Positions 8,201-16,692 are shown, counted from the first letter of the stretch. The stretch: DNA of 64,000 nt from Curtobacterium sp. VKM Ac-1376 (GCF_015351025.1 NZ_JADKRV010000004.1:124001-188000); one strand, 5' to 3'. Program-made: numbers and translations. The notes: a model not told the origin generated them from the sequence alone.

Positions 8201-8653
8201 TCAGTCCGGCAGGTCGCTCGGCGTCGCCTCGTGGTGGCGCTGGTCCTGGGTGCGACGGTCTTCCTTCATGCCCGCCTCGAACAGGTGGCGGCGGCCCTGC
8301 ACGAGCTCGTCGCGCGCGGTGCGCTCGAGCTCCTTGGCCAGGGCGTAGTACCCGTCGTCGTAGTCCTCGACGATCTGGAACGTCCAGCGGCCCGCGATGA
8401 CGTTGCGGCCCACGAGTTCGGTGTCGATCCGGTCGGCGAGCTCGGTGTGCCCGGCCTTCCGCAGCTGCTCGACCGCCTCGCCGAGGTTCAGGTCAGCGGT
8501 GCCGGTCAGCCGGTGGAACCCGTACAGCAGGCCGCGGGCGTGCTCGATGACCTCGACCGCGGCGGACAGGCTGCCGAGCGCCTCGACCGTGGCCTCGGAC
8601 ACCCCCTCGGGAACCTGGTGCTGCGCGTCGGGGCCCTGATCGTCGTTCGTCAT
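8201..8653 (-). CDS. conserved hypothetical protein (150 aa)
   Basis: I recognise this only as a conserved actinobacterial protein of unknown function. It is soluble and mostly helical, with a motif-like stretch HARGLLYGFHRLTGTADL in the middle, then IAGRWTFQIVEDYDDGYY and a charged C-terminus rich in Arg and His. There is no signal peptide or membrane segment. It lies downstream of, and in the same direction as, the toxin-antitoxin pair with a 39-base gap. Confidence 0.75.
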   Translation of the reverse strand: MTNDDQGPDAQHQVPEGVSEATVEALGSLSAAVEVIEHARGLLYGFHRLTGTADLNLGEAVEQLRKAGHTELADRIDTELVGRNVIAGRWTFQIVEDYDDGYYALAKELERTARDELVQGRRHLFEAGMKEDRRTQDQRHHEATPSDLPD

Positions 8654-8692
8654 GGGTCCCGTCTACACGACGGCTGCCGAGGCCGAGCGCAG

Positions 8693-9037
8693 TCACTTCG
8701 TCTGGTTGGGGTGGTGGGTGTGCACGTCGGTGATGCACACCACCCGGTCATCCACGTCGACCGTGAACCAGATCCGGGCGCCGCGCTTCAGCTCGAACTG
8801 ACGACGCGTCCACTCCCGGCCGGAGTGTCGAACCACACCGAGTTCCCCGCGCAGGGCGTGGCAGGACAGGTCCTCGGTCAACGGATCCGTGGTCAGCCGA
8901 TCCCACGCGGCAGCGACTGCGTTCCGCTGCACCGCCACCACGTCGCGCCACCCCTGTTCCGCGCCGCGCGTCCCGAAGACGATCGTGTACTCCGTCGAAC
9001 GGATCGGCCGGGGGACCCCGCCGCGCCGGCCCGCCAC
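8693..9037 (-). CDS. RelE/ParE-like toxin of a type II toxin-antitoxin pair
   Basis: A 114-residue small basic protein with STEYTIVFG at the start, a helical middle (GWRDVV, AAAWDRL), and a C-terminal sheet with ARIWFTVD and VCITDVHTHHP, matching the RelE/ParE ribonuclease-like fold by pattern. The GTG at 9037 starts 4 bases after the antitoxin stop codon, so both come from one message. It would act by cleaving mRNA or by another RelE-type block of growth. The toxin family is inferred partly from its Phd-like partner. Confidence 0.65.
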   Translation of the reverse strand: MAGRRGGVPRPIRSTEYTIVFGTRGAEQGWRDVVAVQRNAVAAAWDRLTTDPLTEDLSCHALRGELGVVRHSGREWTRRQFELKRGARIWFTVDVDDRVVCITDVHTHHPNQTK

Positions 9038-9041
9038 CGCG

Positions 9042-9506
9042 TCAGGGCTTCTCGACGCGGATCGGCTCAGCGAGGATCTCCGGCTCTCCGGTGTCCCAGC
9101 CCGCTGCGATCGCCTCGGCACTGTTGCGCCACGCCTGCATCTCGAGCAGGAGCCTGCGCGGCTGCCGGAGCGAGAACGAGCCACGGGCGACGTCGACGAT
9201 CTCCCGGGCGAAGCGCTGCTGGTCTGCGGCGCTGAGGAGCTTGATCCACGGGTACGGGATCGCCAGCCGATCGTGGAGTGGCAGTTGCTCGTTGAGCGTC
9301 ACCGCGGCGATGAGCTGCGCCGCGATGTCCAGGACCGCGTCGTCGTCGTCGGACCGTTCCTTCGTGGTGAGGACGAGGGGCTTCCCGTCGCGACGGGTGA
9401 CCTCGAGCGGGGCTTCTTCCGCGGCGGCGAACACCTGCCTGGCGTGGCGGGAGAGGTCAGAGGACTGCACCGACCGTCGGGATCGGGGCGGAGCGACGAG
9501 CGTCAT
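9042..9506 (-). CDS. Phd/YefM-like antitoxin with a long C-terminal domain
   Basis: A 154-residue protein. The first ~60 residues (SSDLSRHARQVFAAAE then PLEVTRRDGKPLVL) match the DNA-binding dimer of Phd/YefM antitoxins. About 90 further residues, including YPWIKLLSAADQQRFAREIV, are well beyond the usual toxin-neutralising tail and resemble a group of longer actinobacterial Phd proteins. It precedes the RelE-like toxin by 4 bases. The promoter is TAGGCT 6 bases before the ATG, abutting an 18-bp palindrome that is a probable autoregulatory operator. Confidence 0.75.
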   Translation of the reverse strand: MTLVAPPRSRRSVQSSDLSRHARQVFAAAEEAPLEVTRRDGKPLVLTTKERSDDDDAVLDIAAQLIAAVTLNEQLPLHDRLAIPYPWIKLLSAADQQRFAREIVDVARGSFSLRQPRRLLLEMQAWRNSAEAIAAGWDTGEPEILAEPIRVEKP

Positions 9507-9512
9507 GGATCC

Positions 9513-9518
9513 AGCCTA
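9513..9518 (-). promoter_or_regulatory. -10-like hexamer of the toxin-antitoxin operon
   Basis: TAGGCT lies 6 bases before the antitoxin ATG and directly touches the palindrome at 9519-9536. Confidence 0.6.
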
Positions 9519-9536
9519 TTCAGAACGTGTTCTGAA
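9519..9536. promoter_or_regulatory. palindromic operator upstream of the antitoxin
   Basis: TTCAGAACGTGTTCTGAA has perfect 8-base arms around 2 bases. It occupies the -35/spacer region of the antitoxin promoter, as expected for self-repression by a Phd-type dimer. It differs from a LexA box in spacer and arm sequence. Confidence 0.65.
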
Positions 9537-9576
9537 CGCAACGGTCGGTTGCGACGCCGGAGGTCGACACCTACCA

Positions 9577-9594
9577 TTCGAACACACGTTCGAA
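9577..9594. promoter_or_regulatory. LexA (SOS) box
   Basis: TTCGAACACACGTTCGAA contains TCGAAC-N4-GTTCGA, a perfect match to the actinobacterial SOS box as I know it. It ends 13 bases before the DUF6504 ATG at 9608. A TACCAT hexamer at 9572-9577 overlaps its edge and could be the -10, so bound LexA would block transcription. Confidence 0.85.
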
Positions 9595-9607
9595 CGAGGA
9601 GACCCCG

Positions 9608-9871
9608 ATGATGATCACCGACACGGCTGCCACGGTGTGGTGGGCCGAAGGCACGCCGACCCGGCTGGTGTGGGCCGGACGGCGCTGGCGGGTGAGCGAC
9701 ACCCCCACGCGGTTGACCGTGACGCGTGCGGAGCTGCCCACCGCGATCACCCATGCGCCCGAACGCACCGTGGGCTGGCGGTTCCAGGCGACCAGCGACG
9801 ACGGCGAGGCCCTGGTGGTCGACATCGTGCCGCAGGGTGCCGGCTGGGGCGTGGCCCGGACATGGACGTGA
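9608..9871 (+). CDS. DUF6504 family protein, probable SOS-regulated
   Basis: An 87-residue small protein with WWAEGTPTRLVWAGRRWRVSD and WRFQATS, the DUF6504 pattern. In other actinobacteria members are often found beside imuA-imuB-dnaE2 or dinB translesion polymerase genes; that association is from memory. Here no polymerase adjoins it on the plus strand, but a perfect LexA box precedes it and GAGGAGA gives a ribosome binding site. A second ATG follows immediately at 9611. The role is unknown; SOS-induced mutagenesis or repair is the best guess. Confidence 0.75.
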   Translation: MMITDTAATVWWAEGTPTRLVWAGRRWRVSDTPTRLTVTRAELPTAITHAPERTVGWRFQATSDDGEALVVDIVPQGAGWGVARTWT

Positions 9872-9885
9872 CCGGCCCGGACCGC

Positions 9886-9891
9886 TACCGT
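9886..9891 (+). promoter_or_regulatory. -10-like hexamer of the DUF1697 gene
   Basis: TACCGT lies 6 bases before the ATG at 9898 and supports that start over the ATG at 9862. Confidence 0.5.
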
Positions 9892-9897
9892 CCGGAC

Positions 9898-10413
9898 ATG
9901 GACAGGTGGATCGCACTGCTGCGCGGGGTCAACGTGAACGGCATCACGATCCGGAGCGCCGAGCTCGCGGACCTCTTCCGAGGGCTCGGGTTCGACGACG
10001 TCCGCACCGTGCTCGCCTCGGGCAACGTCGTGTTCTCCGCCGACGTGCCCGCCGATCGGCTCAAGACGTCGATCGAGCAGGGGCTGCGCGACCGGTTCGG
10101 GTACGACGCCTGGATCGTGCTCGTCCGGCACGACGCCCTCGCGGCCGTGGTCGACGGTCTCCCCTTCGAGCGTGCCGACGATCGGCACGACTACGTCGTG
10201 TTCGGGTCCGACGACGGTGCGCTCGACGCCTTGGTCGCGGACCTCGGACTCGACGACTCGGTCGAGCAGGTCACCCGCGGGGACGGGGTCGTCTACTGGT
10301 CGTGTCCGAAGGGGTTGAGTACCGACACCGTGTTCGCCAAGCGGGCCGGCGCCGCACGCTTCAAGCGCTCGACGACGACCCGCAACACGAACACCCTGCG
10401 GAAGCTCCTGTGA
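9898..10413 (+). CDS. DUF1697 family protein
   Basis: A 171-residue protein of the DUF1697 family. The hallmark start WIALLRGVNVNG, then FDDVRTVLASGNVVF and the C-terminal FKRSTTTRNTNTLRKLL are all typical. The function of the family is unknown. The start at 9898 gives the usual N-terminus and has a TACCGT hexamer 6 bases upstream; an ATG at 9862, overlapping the DUF6504 stop, would add 12 residues. Its stop overlaps the next gene's GTG. Confidence 0.85.
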   Translation: MDRWIALLRGVNVNGITIRSAELADLFRGLGFDDVRTVLASGNVVFSADVPADRLKTSIEQGLRDRFGYDAWIVLVRHDALAAVVDGLPFERADDRHDYVVFGSDDGALDALVADLGLDDSVEQVTRGDGVVYWSCPKGLSTDTVFAKRAGAARFKRSTTTRNTNTLRKLL

Positions 10414-10796
10414 CACTCGGCACGCTGCACCACGTCGAGCTCCGCACCGCCGACCTCGACACCGCCGCCTGGGCCTGGGGCTGGCTGCTCGGAGAACTCG
10501 GCTACGAGCCGTTCCAGGGCTGGGAGCACGGCCGGAGCTGGCGGCTCGGCCCGTTGTACGTCGTCCTCGAATCAGCGCCACTGGACGGCGACCACGACCG
10601 CCGTCGGCCGGGGCTCAGCCACCTGGCGTTCCACGCCGGTGCTGCCGACACGGTGGAGCGACTCTGGGCCGAGGCTCCCGATCACGGCTGGGCACGCCTG
10701 TACGAGGACCGACACCCGTTCGCCGGTGGCCCGGAGCACCACGCGGCCTTCCTCGAGGACGCCGAGCGGTTCAAGGTGGAGCTCGTCGCCAGCTGA
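10410..10796 (+). CDS. VOC (glyoxalase/bleomycin-resistance fold) protein
   Basis: A 128-residue single VOC domain. LHHVELRTADLDTAAWAWGW and LSHLAFHAG supply the metal-ligand histidines, with a final ERFKVELVA glutamate strand. Such proteins are metal-dependent lyases, isomerases or drug-binding proteins and need a dimer. The GTG overlaps the DUF1697 stop in a GTGA, so they are co-translated. The substrate is unknown. Confidence 0.82.
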   Translation: MTLGTLHHVELRTADLDTAAWAWGWLLGELGYEPFQGWEHGRSWRLGPLYVVLESAPLDGDHDRRRPGLSHLAFHAGAADTVERLWAEAPDHGWARLYEDRHPFAGGPEHHAAFLEDAERFKVELVAS

Positions 10797-10820
10797 CGGT
10801 GCCCCCGACGCCCGGGTGGC

Positions 10821-11588
10821 TCAGGCCTGGGGCGGCTGGCCGTTGCTCGCCATGGTGCCGCCGTCCACCGGCAGGATCGCGCCCGTGATGAACGAGGCCG
10901 CGTCGCTGGCCAGGAACAGCACTGCCTCGGCGACCTCCTCGGAGCGTCCGCCACGACCGAGGGCGATGCGTTCGACGAACTTCGACTGCAGTGCCTCGTC
11001 CTCCGCCTGCTCCTGCGTCAGGTCGGTCCAGATGAGCCCCGGCGCGACGGCGTTCACCCGGACACCGAACTGCCCGTTGTCGAGCGCAGCGGCCTTCGTG
11101 AAGTTCGTCACGCCGCCCTTCGCCGCGTTGTAGGGGCTCATCCGCCAGTCCGCGTCCTCGCCGGAGACCGATGAGGTGTTGACGATCGAACCCTTCGTCT
11201 CGCGGAGGAACGGCAGGGCCGCCCGGGTGCCGTAGAACACACCGGACAGGTCCGTCTCGATGACCCGGCGCCACTCGGCGGTGCTGATGTCGGTGATGTC
11301 GCCCGAGCTGAAGGTGCCGGCGTTGTTCACCAGGACGTCGAGCCGGTCGAACCGGTCGATCGCCGCCCCGACGACGGTCTCCCAGTCCTCCGGGCTGGCG
11401 ACGTCGGCGTGCAGGGCGACGACCCGGTCGGTCGGCAGCGAGTCGCCCACCGCGCGCACCTTCTCCTCGACGCTGTCGGTCAGGACGACCGATGCGCCCT
11501 CGTCGATGAACGCCCGTACGGTCGCTTCACCGATGCCGGACCCTGCGCCCGTGACGATCGCGACCTTGCCCTCGAACCGGTTGCCCAT
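10821..11588 (-). CDS. short-chain dehydrogenase/reductase
   Basis: A 255-residue classical SDR. The cofactor loop is TGAGSGIG (14-21), Asp38 after the second strand suggests NAD(H), NNAG is at 88-91, and the catalytic Ser140, Tyr153 and Lys157 lie in SSVSG and YNAAK. PVDGG near the C-terminus is also typical. A GAGGAGA ribosome binding site precedes the ATG at 11588. It follows the GH65 gene in the same direction, but a strong hairpin separates them, so it is probably transcribed independently. The substrate is unknown. Confidence 0.88.
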   Translation of the reverse strand: MGNRFEGKVAIVTGAGSGIGEATVRAFIDEGASVVLTDSVEEKVRAVGDSLPTDRVVALHADVASPEDWETVVGAAIDRFDRLDVLVNNAGTFSSGDITDISTAEWRRVIETDLSGVFYGTRAALPFLRETKGSIVNTSSVSGEDADWRMSPYNAAKGGVTNFTKAAALDNGQFGVRVNAVAPGLIWTDLTQEQAEDEALQSKFVERIALGRGGRSEEVAEAVLFLASDAASFITGAILPVDGGTMASNGQPPQA

Positions 11589-11713
11589 GATGTCTCCTCT
11601 CGTTGCACGAACCGTGCCCGGGGAGACGCCATCGACCCCAGGGGCACGGCTGACCACGGTGCCCCGGGGCGACTGAACGGGTTCGGAGGCGCCCGGAACG
11701 GCAGCGAGATGCA

Positions 11714-11752
11714 ACTCCGCCCCGGAACCGCGAGGCGGAACCGGGGCGGAGT
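11714..11752. terminator. strong hairpin downstream of the GH65 gene
   Basis: Perfect 12-base G+C-rich arms (11714-11725 and 11741-11752) enclose a second small stem, CCGC with GCGG. It lies 30 bases after the GH65 stop codon. Confidence 0.75.
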
Positions 11753-11780
11753 GGCAACTGGGCGCGACGCGCGCGGTCCG

Positions 11781-14291
11781 TCAGCCGGTCGAGTCGTCGA
11801 GGTCGAAGTCGCGCTCCAGGGAGATCGTCGGGATCGACGCCGTGATGACCGACCCATCGGCACGCAGCGTGCCCTGGATGTCGCTCGTGGTCGGGGCGTG
11901 CCCGGACATCCGCGGTCCCTGGTGCGACAGCGACACCACAGTGGGCTCGCCCGCCGCGATGTCCCACTGCTGGTTGTGCACCCAGACGGTGAAGCCCGAA
12001 CCGGTCTCGACGGTGAACGTCATGGTGTCCTGCTCGAGGTCGACCCGCACCCGCGACCCACGCACCGTCAGGCGGTAGGTCAACCGGTCCCAGTGCCGCG
12101 GCAGCCGCGGGTTGAAGGTCATCCGCCCGCCGTGGTCGCGCATGCCGCCGAAGCCGTTGACGAGCGCGCCCCAGATGCCACCGGTCGACGCGATGTGCAC
12201 GCCGTCCGACGTGTTGCCGTGCAGGTCCGCCAGGTCGACGTAGAGCGCCGTCTGGAAGTACTGGTCGGCGAGGTCGTGGTACCCGACCTCGGCCGCCATG
12301 ATCGACTGCACGACCGCGGACAGTGTGGAGTCGCCGGTGGTCAGCGCGTCGTAGTAGTCGAAGTCGCGGCGCTTCTCGGCCGCCGTGAACTCGTGCCCCT
12401 GCAGGAACAGGGCCAGCACGACGTCGGCCTGCTTGAGCACCTGGAACCGGTAGATCACCAGCGGGTGGTAGTGGAGCAGCAGCGGGCGCTTCGACTCGGG
12501 GGTGTTCTCGAGGTCCCACAGTTCCTTGTCCAGGAACTGGGCGTCCTGCGGGTGGATGCCGCGGTGCGGGTCGAAGGGGATCTCCATCGATTCGGCGGCG
12601 TGCTCCCACTCGACGACCTCGTCGGGGCGCAGACCGGTCCTGCGGACCATGCGGTCGTACTCTTCCGCATCGTCGGCGGCGAGCTCGCGGCAGGCGTTGA
12701 CGGCGAACCACAGGTTCGCCCGCGCCATCACGTTCGTGTAGAGGTTGTCATCGACGACAGTGGTGTACTCGTCGGGTCCGGTGACGCCGTCGATGTGGAA
12801 CTTCTTGTCGCCGTTCGAGCGCCAGAAGCCGAGGTCGGCCCACAGACGCGCGGTCTCCACCAGGACGTCGATCGCACCGCGCTTCAGGAACTCGCGGTCG
12901 CCCGAGGCCTGCACGTACTGCATCAGGGCATGCGCGATGTCGGCGTCGATGTGGTACTGCGCGGTGCCGGCGGCGTAGTACGCGCTCGACTCTTCGCCGT
13001 TGATCGTCCGCCACGGGAACAGGGCTCCGCGCTGGTTCAGCTCGCGGGCACGGGCCCGCGCCGCGTCGAGCATGTTGTAGCGGAAACGCAGTGCGTTCCG
13101 GGCGACGATCGGCGCCGTGTACGACAGGAACGGCAGGACGTAGATCTCCATGTCCCAGAAGTAGTGGCCGCCGTAGCCGGAGCCGGTGACGCCCTTCGCC
13201 GCGATGCCGTGCCCGTCGGTGCGGGCGGTCGCCTGCGCGAGCTGGAAGAGGTTCCAGCGGACGGCCTGCTGGATAGCGGGCTGGCCGGCGATCTCGACGT
13301 CGCTGCGGGCCCAGTAGTCATCGAGCCACCCGCGCTGCTTCGCGAAGGTCTCATCGACGTTCTCGGCGTGTGCACGGTCGAGCGTGCGGTCGCAGCGGTC
13401 GGCGAGTTCGCGCACCGGTACCCCGCGGGAGGTGTGGTACACCACGTGCTTGACGAGCCGGATCGGCTGCCCGGCGCGGGCCTGCACCCGGTACACGTGC
13501 TTCGCCAGGTCGTCCTCGATCGACGAGGACTCGTCCCAGCTGTTCTCGGTCTCGAGGTGGTGCTCGACGCCCACGCAGATCGTCATGCCGGAACTCGCCG
13601 CCTGGTAACCGAGCACCGCGCGGCCGCCGGTGCTCCGCTTGAGCTTCGGCAGGAGCACGCGCTCCGTGAACGACTCGGCCTTGCGCGGGTCGAAGGCGTT
13701 CGCCGCCGCCCGCATCCCCGCGTGGTACTCGTCCTGCACGTCCTGGCGGTTGAGGATCTGGCTGGACAGCAGGATCGAGGCGTCCGCGTCGAGCACGGTC
13801 ACCTCGTAGTCGATGACGGCGAGGTGCCGGTCGGTGAACGACACGAGTCGGCGCGAGCGGATGAGCACGCGTTTGCCCGACGGCGTCGACCACTCGGTCT
13901 CGCGGAACAGGTACCCGCCGCGGAACTCGAGCCGACGGGTGTGCCGGAGGATGTCGGCTTCGGCCAGGACGAGCGGCTCGTCGTCGACGTAGAGGCGGAT
14001 CACCTTCGCGTCGGGCGCGTTGATGATCGTCTGCCCGGTCTTCGCGAAGCCGAAGGCGTCCTCCGCGTGGCGGATGGGCCAGGTCTCGTGGAACCCGTTG
14101 ATGTACGTGCCGTACTGCACGCCGCCGCGCCCCTCGTCGAGGTTGCCGCGCAGGCCGAGGTACCCGTTGCCGACGGCGAAGTTCGTCTCGGCGACGCCCT
14201 GCTGGTCGGGGGAGTACTCGGTCTCGACGAGTGCCCACTCGTCGATCGGGTAACGGACGCGGTCGAGGGGGTCCGAGGTGATGGGGTTCAT
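11781..14291 (-). CDS. glycoside hydrolase family 65 disaccharide phosphorylase
   Basis: An 836-residue GH65 enzyme, full length for the family. It would cleave an alpha-linked glucose disaccharide (trehalose, maltose, kojibiose or nigerose) with phosphate to glucose plus beta-glucose 1-phosphate. The N-terminal beta-sandwich has AVGNGYLGLRGNLDEG; the catalytic barrel has YFWDMEIYVLPFL and GVTGPDEYTTVVDDN, placing the general-acid glutamate at about 508. No signal peptide, so it acts in the cytoplasm. The beta-phosphoglucomutase gene upstream supplies the next step, which supports the phosphorylase assignment. The exact disaccharide cannot be told. Confidence 0.88.
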   Translation of the reverse strand: MNPITSDPLDRVRYPIDEWALVETEYSPDQQGVAETNFAVGNGYLGLRGNLDEGRGGVQYGTYINGFHETWPIRHAEDAFGFAKTGQTIINAPDAKVIRLYVDDEPLVLAEADILRHTRRLEFRGGYLFRETEWSTPSGKRVLIRSRRLVSFTDRHLAVIDYEVTVLDADASILLSSQILNRQDVQDEYHAGMRAAANAFDPRKAESFTERVLLPKLKRSTGGRAVLGYQAASSGMTICVGVEHHLETENSWDESSSIEDDLAKHVYRVQARAGQPIRLVKHVVYHTSRGVPVRELADRCDRTLDRAHAENVDETFAKQRGWLDDYWARSDVEIAGQPAIQQAVRWNLFQLAQATARTDGHGIAAKGVTGSGYGGHYFWDMEIYVLPFLSYTAPIVARNALRFRYNMLDAARARARELNQRGALFPWRTINGEESSAYYAAGTAQYHIDADIAHALMQYVQASGDREFLKRGAIDVLVETARLWADLGFWRSNGDKKFHIDGVTGPDEYTTVVDDNLYTNVMARANLWFAVNACRELAADDAEEYDRMVRRTGLRPDEVVEWEHAAESMEIPFDPHRGIHPQDAQFLDKELWDLENTPESKRPLLLHYHPLVIYRFQVLKQADVVLALFLQGHEFTAAEKRRDFDYYDALTTGDSTLSAVVQSIMAAEVGYHDLADQYFQTALYVDLADLHGNTSDGVHIASTGGIWGALVNGFGGMRDHGGRMTFNPRLPRHWDRLTYRLTVRGSRVRVDLEQDTMTFTVETGSGFTVWVHNQQWDIAAGEPTVVSLSHQGPRMSGHAPTTSDIQGTLRADGSVITASIPTISLERDFDLDDSTG

Positions 14292-14366
14292 GCTGCTCCG
14301 TGGAAGGGAGGGAGATTGGGGGGCGTCGATGTGGCCGAGAGGCGCGGCTCGCCTCGGCCTGCCGGT

Positions 14367-15134
14367 CTACGTCGTGCTCGTGGCCGGGGCGGGCAGCTCG
14401 TCGAGGAGTTCGGCGAGGTCGGACACCACGACGTCCGCGCCGTGCGCACGCAGGGCATCAGCACCGGCGCCGCGGTCGACACCGACGACGAGGCCGAACG
14501 CCCCGTTCCGACCGGCTTCGACCCCGCTGGTGGCGTCCTCGACCACGACGCACTCGGCGGCCGTGAGCCCGAACCGCGTCGCAGCGTCCAGGTAGGTGTC
14601 CGGGGCGGGCTTGCCGGCCAGGCCGTCCTGACGTGCGACGAGCCCGTCGACCACCACGGGGAACCGGTCGAGGATGCCGGCAGTCCGGAGCACCGAGGTG
14701 GCGTTCGCCGAGCTGGAGACCACGGCGACGGCCATGCCGGCATCGATCGCCGCGGTGAGGAACCGCAACGACCCGGGGTAGGGCTCCACCCCGTGCTCGT
14801 CGAGCTCGGCCGTGAACTCCGCGTTCTTCCGGTTGCCGAGACCGCACACCGTGTCCGCGTCTGGCGGGTCGTCGGGGGTGCCCTGCGGCAGGTCGACGCC
14901 GCGGGACTCGAGCAGGGACCGGACACCGTCGTAGCGCGGCTTGCCGTCGATGTACGCGAAGTAGTCCTGCTCCGTGTACGGCGCGACACCGTGCGCGGCC
15001 AGGTACGGGGTGAAGAGCCGGCTCCACGCCCGCATGTGCACGTCGGCGGTCGGGGTGAGCACGCCGTCGAGGTCGAACAGGAGCGCTCGCTGGTCGGCGA
15101 GTCGCGCGGGCGTGCGCTGGTCCTGCGTCGTCAT
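14367..15134 (-). CDS. pgmB: beta-phosphoglucomutase (HAD superfamily)
   Basis: A 255-residue HAD protein converting beta-glucose 1-phosphate to glucose 6-phosphate. Motif I is LLFDLDGVLTPTADVH with Asp21 and Asp23; SSSANAT and GKPAPDTYLDAA are motifs II and III, and VVVEDATSGVEAG motif IV. The alpha-helical cap matches the PgmB group. A GGAGGA ribosome binding site precedes the ATG. It lies 75 bases upstream of the GH65 gene on the same strand, the standard pairing for disaccharide phosphorolysis. Confidence 0.9.
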   Translation of the reverse strand: MTTQDQRTPARLADQRALLFDLDGVLTPTADVHMRAWSRLFTPYLAAHGVAPYTEQDYFAYIDGKPRYDGVRSLLESRGVDLPQGTPDDPPDADTVCGLGNRKNAEFTAELDEHGVEPYPGSLRFLTAAIDAGMAVAVVSSSANATSVLRTAGILDRFPVVVDGLVARQDGLAGKPAPDTYLDAATRFGLTAAECVVVEDATSGVEAGRNGAFGLVVGVDRGAGADALRAHGADVVVSDLAELLDELPAPATSTT

Positions 15135-15185
15135 CTGCGGTCCTCCGGGGACGGTGTCGTGGGACGTTGGCTCCCGCCGAGTCTA

Positions 15186-15239
15186 GGACCGGTCCAGTGG
15201 GCGTGTTCCGATGCGCCGCACCCTGTGGACGGAGTCCAC
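15186..15239. promoter_or_regulatory. palindromes in the pgmB/APC permease divergent region
   Basis: The 202-base gap 15135-15336 separates divergent genes. It contains the perfect palindrome GGACCGGTCC (15186-15195) and GTGGAC-GGA-GTCCAC (15225-15239). These are possible operators; no regulator gene is adjacent and no promoter is clear. Confidence 0.35.
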
Positions 15240-15336
15240 CCGGGCGTCGAGTGTGGAGGACGAGTCTCGACCACGATCCACCTGTGAGGGCTCGGAGAGA
15301 CGCACGGGCACGCTGACCCGGACGAAAGGCACGACC

Positions 15337-16692
15337 ATGACCAGCGACACCGCAGCCCCGCCGCACGACGGCACGCAGTCGAAGCTCCGACAGGCGATCA
15401 CCGGCCCGCTGCTGTACCTCTTCATCCTCGGGGACGTCCTCGGCGCCGGTATCTACGCCCTGATGGGGACCCTGTCGAAGGACGTCGGCGGTGCGCTCTG
15501 GGCACCGCTCGTCCTCGCGCTCCTGCTCGCCCTGCTGACGGCCGGCTCGTACGCCGAACTCGTGACGAAGTACCCGAAGGCTGGCGGCGCAGCGGTCTTC
15601 GCCGAGCGCGCGTACAAGTCGCCGATCGTCTCGTTCCTGGTCGGCTTCAGCATGCTCGCGGCCGGTGTCACGAGCGCCGCGGGCCTGTCGCTCGCGTTCG
15701 CCGGGGACTACCTCGGCACCTTCGTCGACCTGCCGCCGGTCCCGACCGCGATCGTCTTCCTCGCCCTGATCGCGTGCCTGAACGCCCGCGGCATCTCCGA
15801 CTCGCTCAAGAGCAACGTCGTGATGACGATCATCGAGGTCACCGGCCTCGTCATCGTGATCGTGGTCGTCGCGGTGATGCTCGGCGGCGGTGGCGGTGAC
15901 GTCTCGCGCATCGGGGAGTTCCCGGCCGACGCGAACCCCGCGCTCGCGACCCTGAGCGCCGCGATCGTCGCGTACTACTCGTTCGTCGGCTTCGAGACCT
16001 CGGCGAACATCGCGGAGGAGGTCCGCGAGCCCCGCCGTGTGTACCCGAAGGCCCTGTTCGGTGCCCTCGCCACGGCCGGCGTCGTCTACGTCCTCGTCGC
16101 GCTCGCCAGCTCCATCGCGCTCCCCGCCTCGGAGCTGTCCGACTCGAGCGGTCCGCTGCTCGCCGTGGTCTCCGCCAGCGGCGTCCCGATCCCCGACTGG
16201 GTCTTCAGCCTCATCGCCCTGGTCGCTGTCGCGAACGGTGCCCTGTTGACGATGATCATGTCGAGCCGCGTCACCTACGGCATGGCCGAGCAGCGACTGC
16301 TGCCCGGCCTGCTCGCGAAGGTCCTGCCGAACCGGAAGACCCCGTGGACCGCGATCATCGCGACCACCATCGTCGCGATGCTCCTGACCCTCGTCGGTGA
16401 CGTCGGAGTCCTGGCAGAGACGGTCGTCCTCCTGTTGCTCTTCGTGTTCATCAGCACCAACGTCGCCGTCCTGGTGCTCCGCCGTGACCGCGTCGAGCAC
16501 GACCACTTCCGGGTCTGGACGTTCGTCCCGGTCCTCGGCGTCCTGTCGTGCATCCTCCTGCTGACGCAGCAGAGCGGCCAGGTGTGGCTCTACGCCGCGA
16601 TCCTGCTCGCCGTGGGTGTGGTGCTGTACTTCGTCGCCCGGTTCACCGGTCGCCGTTCCGGCCGCGACCACGAGGCGGGCGTGATCCACTGA
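15337..16692 (+). CDS. APC superfamily amino acid permease
   Basis: A 451-residue transporter with about 12 membrane segments from residue 25. The first segment LGDVLGAGIYALMG matches the substrate-binding unwound helix (GAGIY), and VAYYSFVGFETSANIAEEVREP is the conserved helix 6 to loop 6 block. A short hydrophilic N-terminus and a basic C-terminus face the cytoplasm. The ATG has AAAGG about 8 bases upstream. It is divergent from pgmB. The substrate is likely an amino acid or polyamine and is not resolved. Confidence 0.87.
   Translation: MTSDTAAPPHDGTQSKLRQAITGPLLYLFILGDVLGAGIYALMGTLSKDVGGALWAPLVLALLLALLTAGSYAELVTKYPKAGGAAVFAERAYKSPIVSFLVGFSMLAAGVTSAAGLSLAFAGDYLGTFVDLPPVPTAIVFLALIACLNARGISDSLKSNVVMTIIEVTGLVIVIVVVAVMLGGGGGDVSRIGEFPADANPALATLSAAIVAYYSFVGFETSANIAEEVREPRRVYPKALFGALATAGVVYVLVALASSIALPASELSDSSGPLLAVVSASGVPIPDWVFSLIALVAVANGALLTMIMSSRVTYGMAEQRLLPGLLAKVLPNRKTPWTAIIATTIVAMLLTLVGDVGVLAETVVLLLLFVFISTNVAVLVLRRDRVEHDHFRVWTFVPVLGVLSCILLLTQQSGQVWLYAAILLAVGVVLYFVARFTGRRSGRDHEAGVIH

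Noticed and set aside
9519-9536. Second SOS box
   Set aside because: Arms are CAGAAC/GTTCTG with a 2-base spacer, not TCGAAC-N4-GTTCGA; it fits a toxin-antitoxin operator better.
11409-15287. Very long plus-strand open frame opposite the GH65 and pgmB genes
   Set aside because: It is an antisense shadow made possible by high G+C third positions; its translation is Arg/Val/Gly/His-rich without domains, while the minus-strand genes have full motifs.
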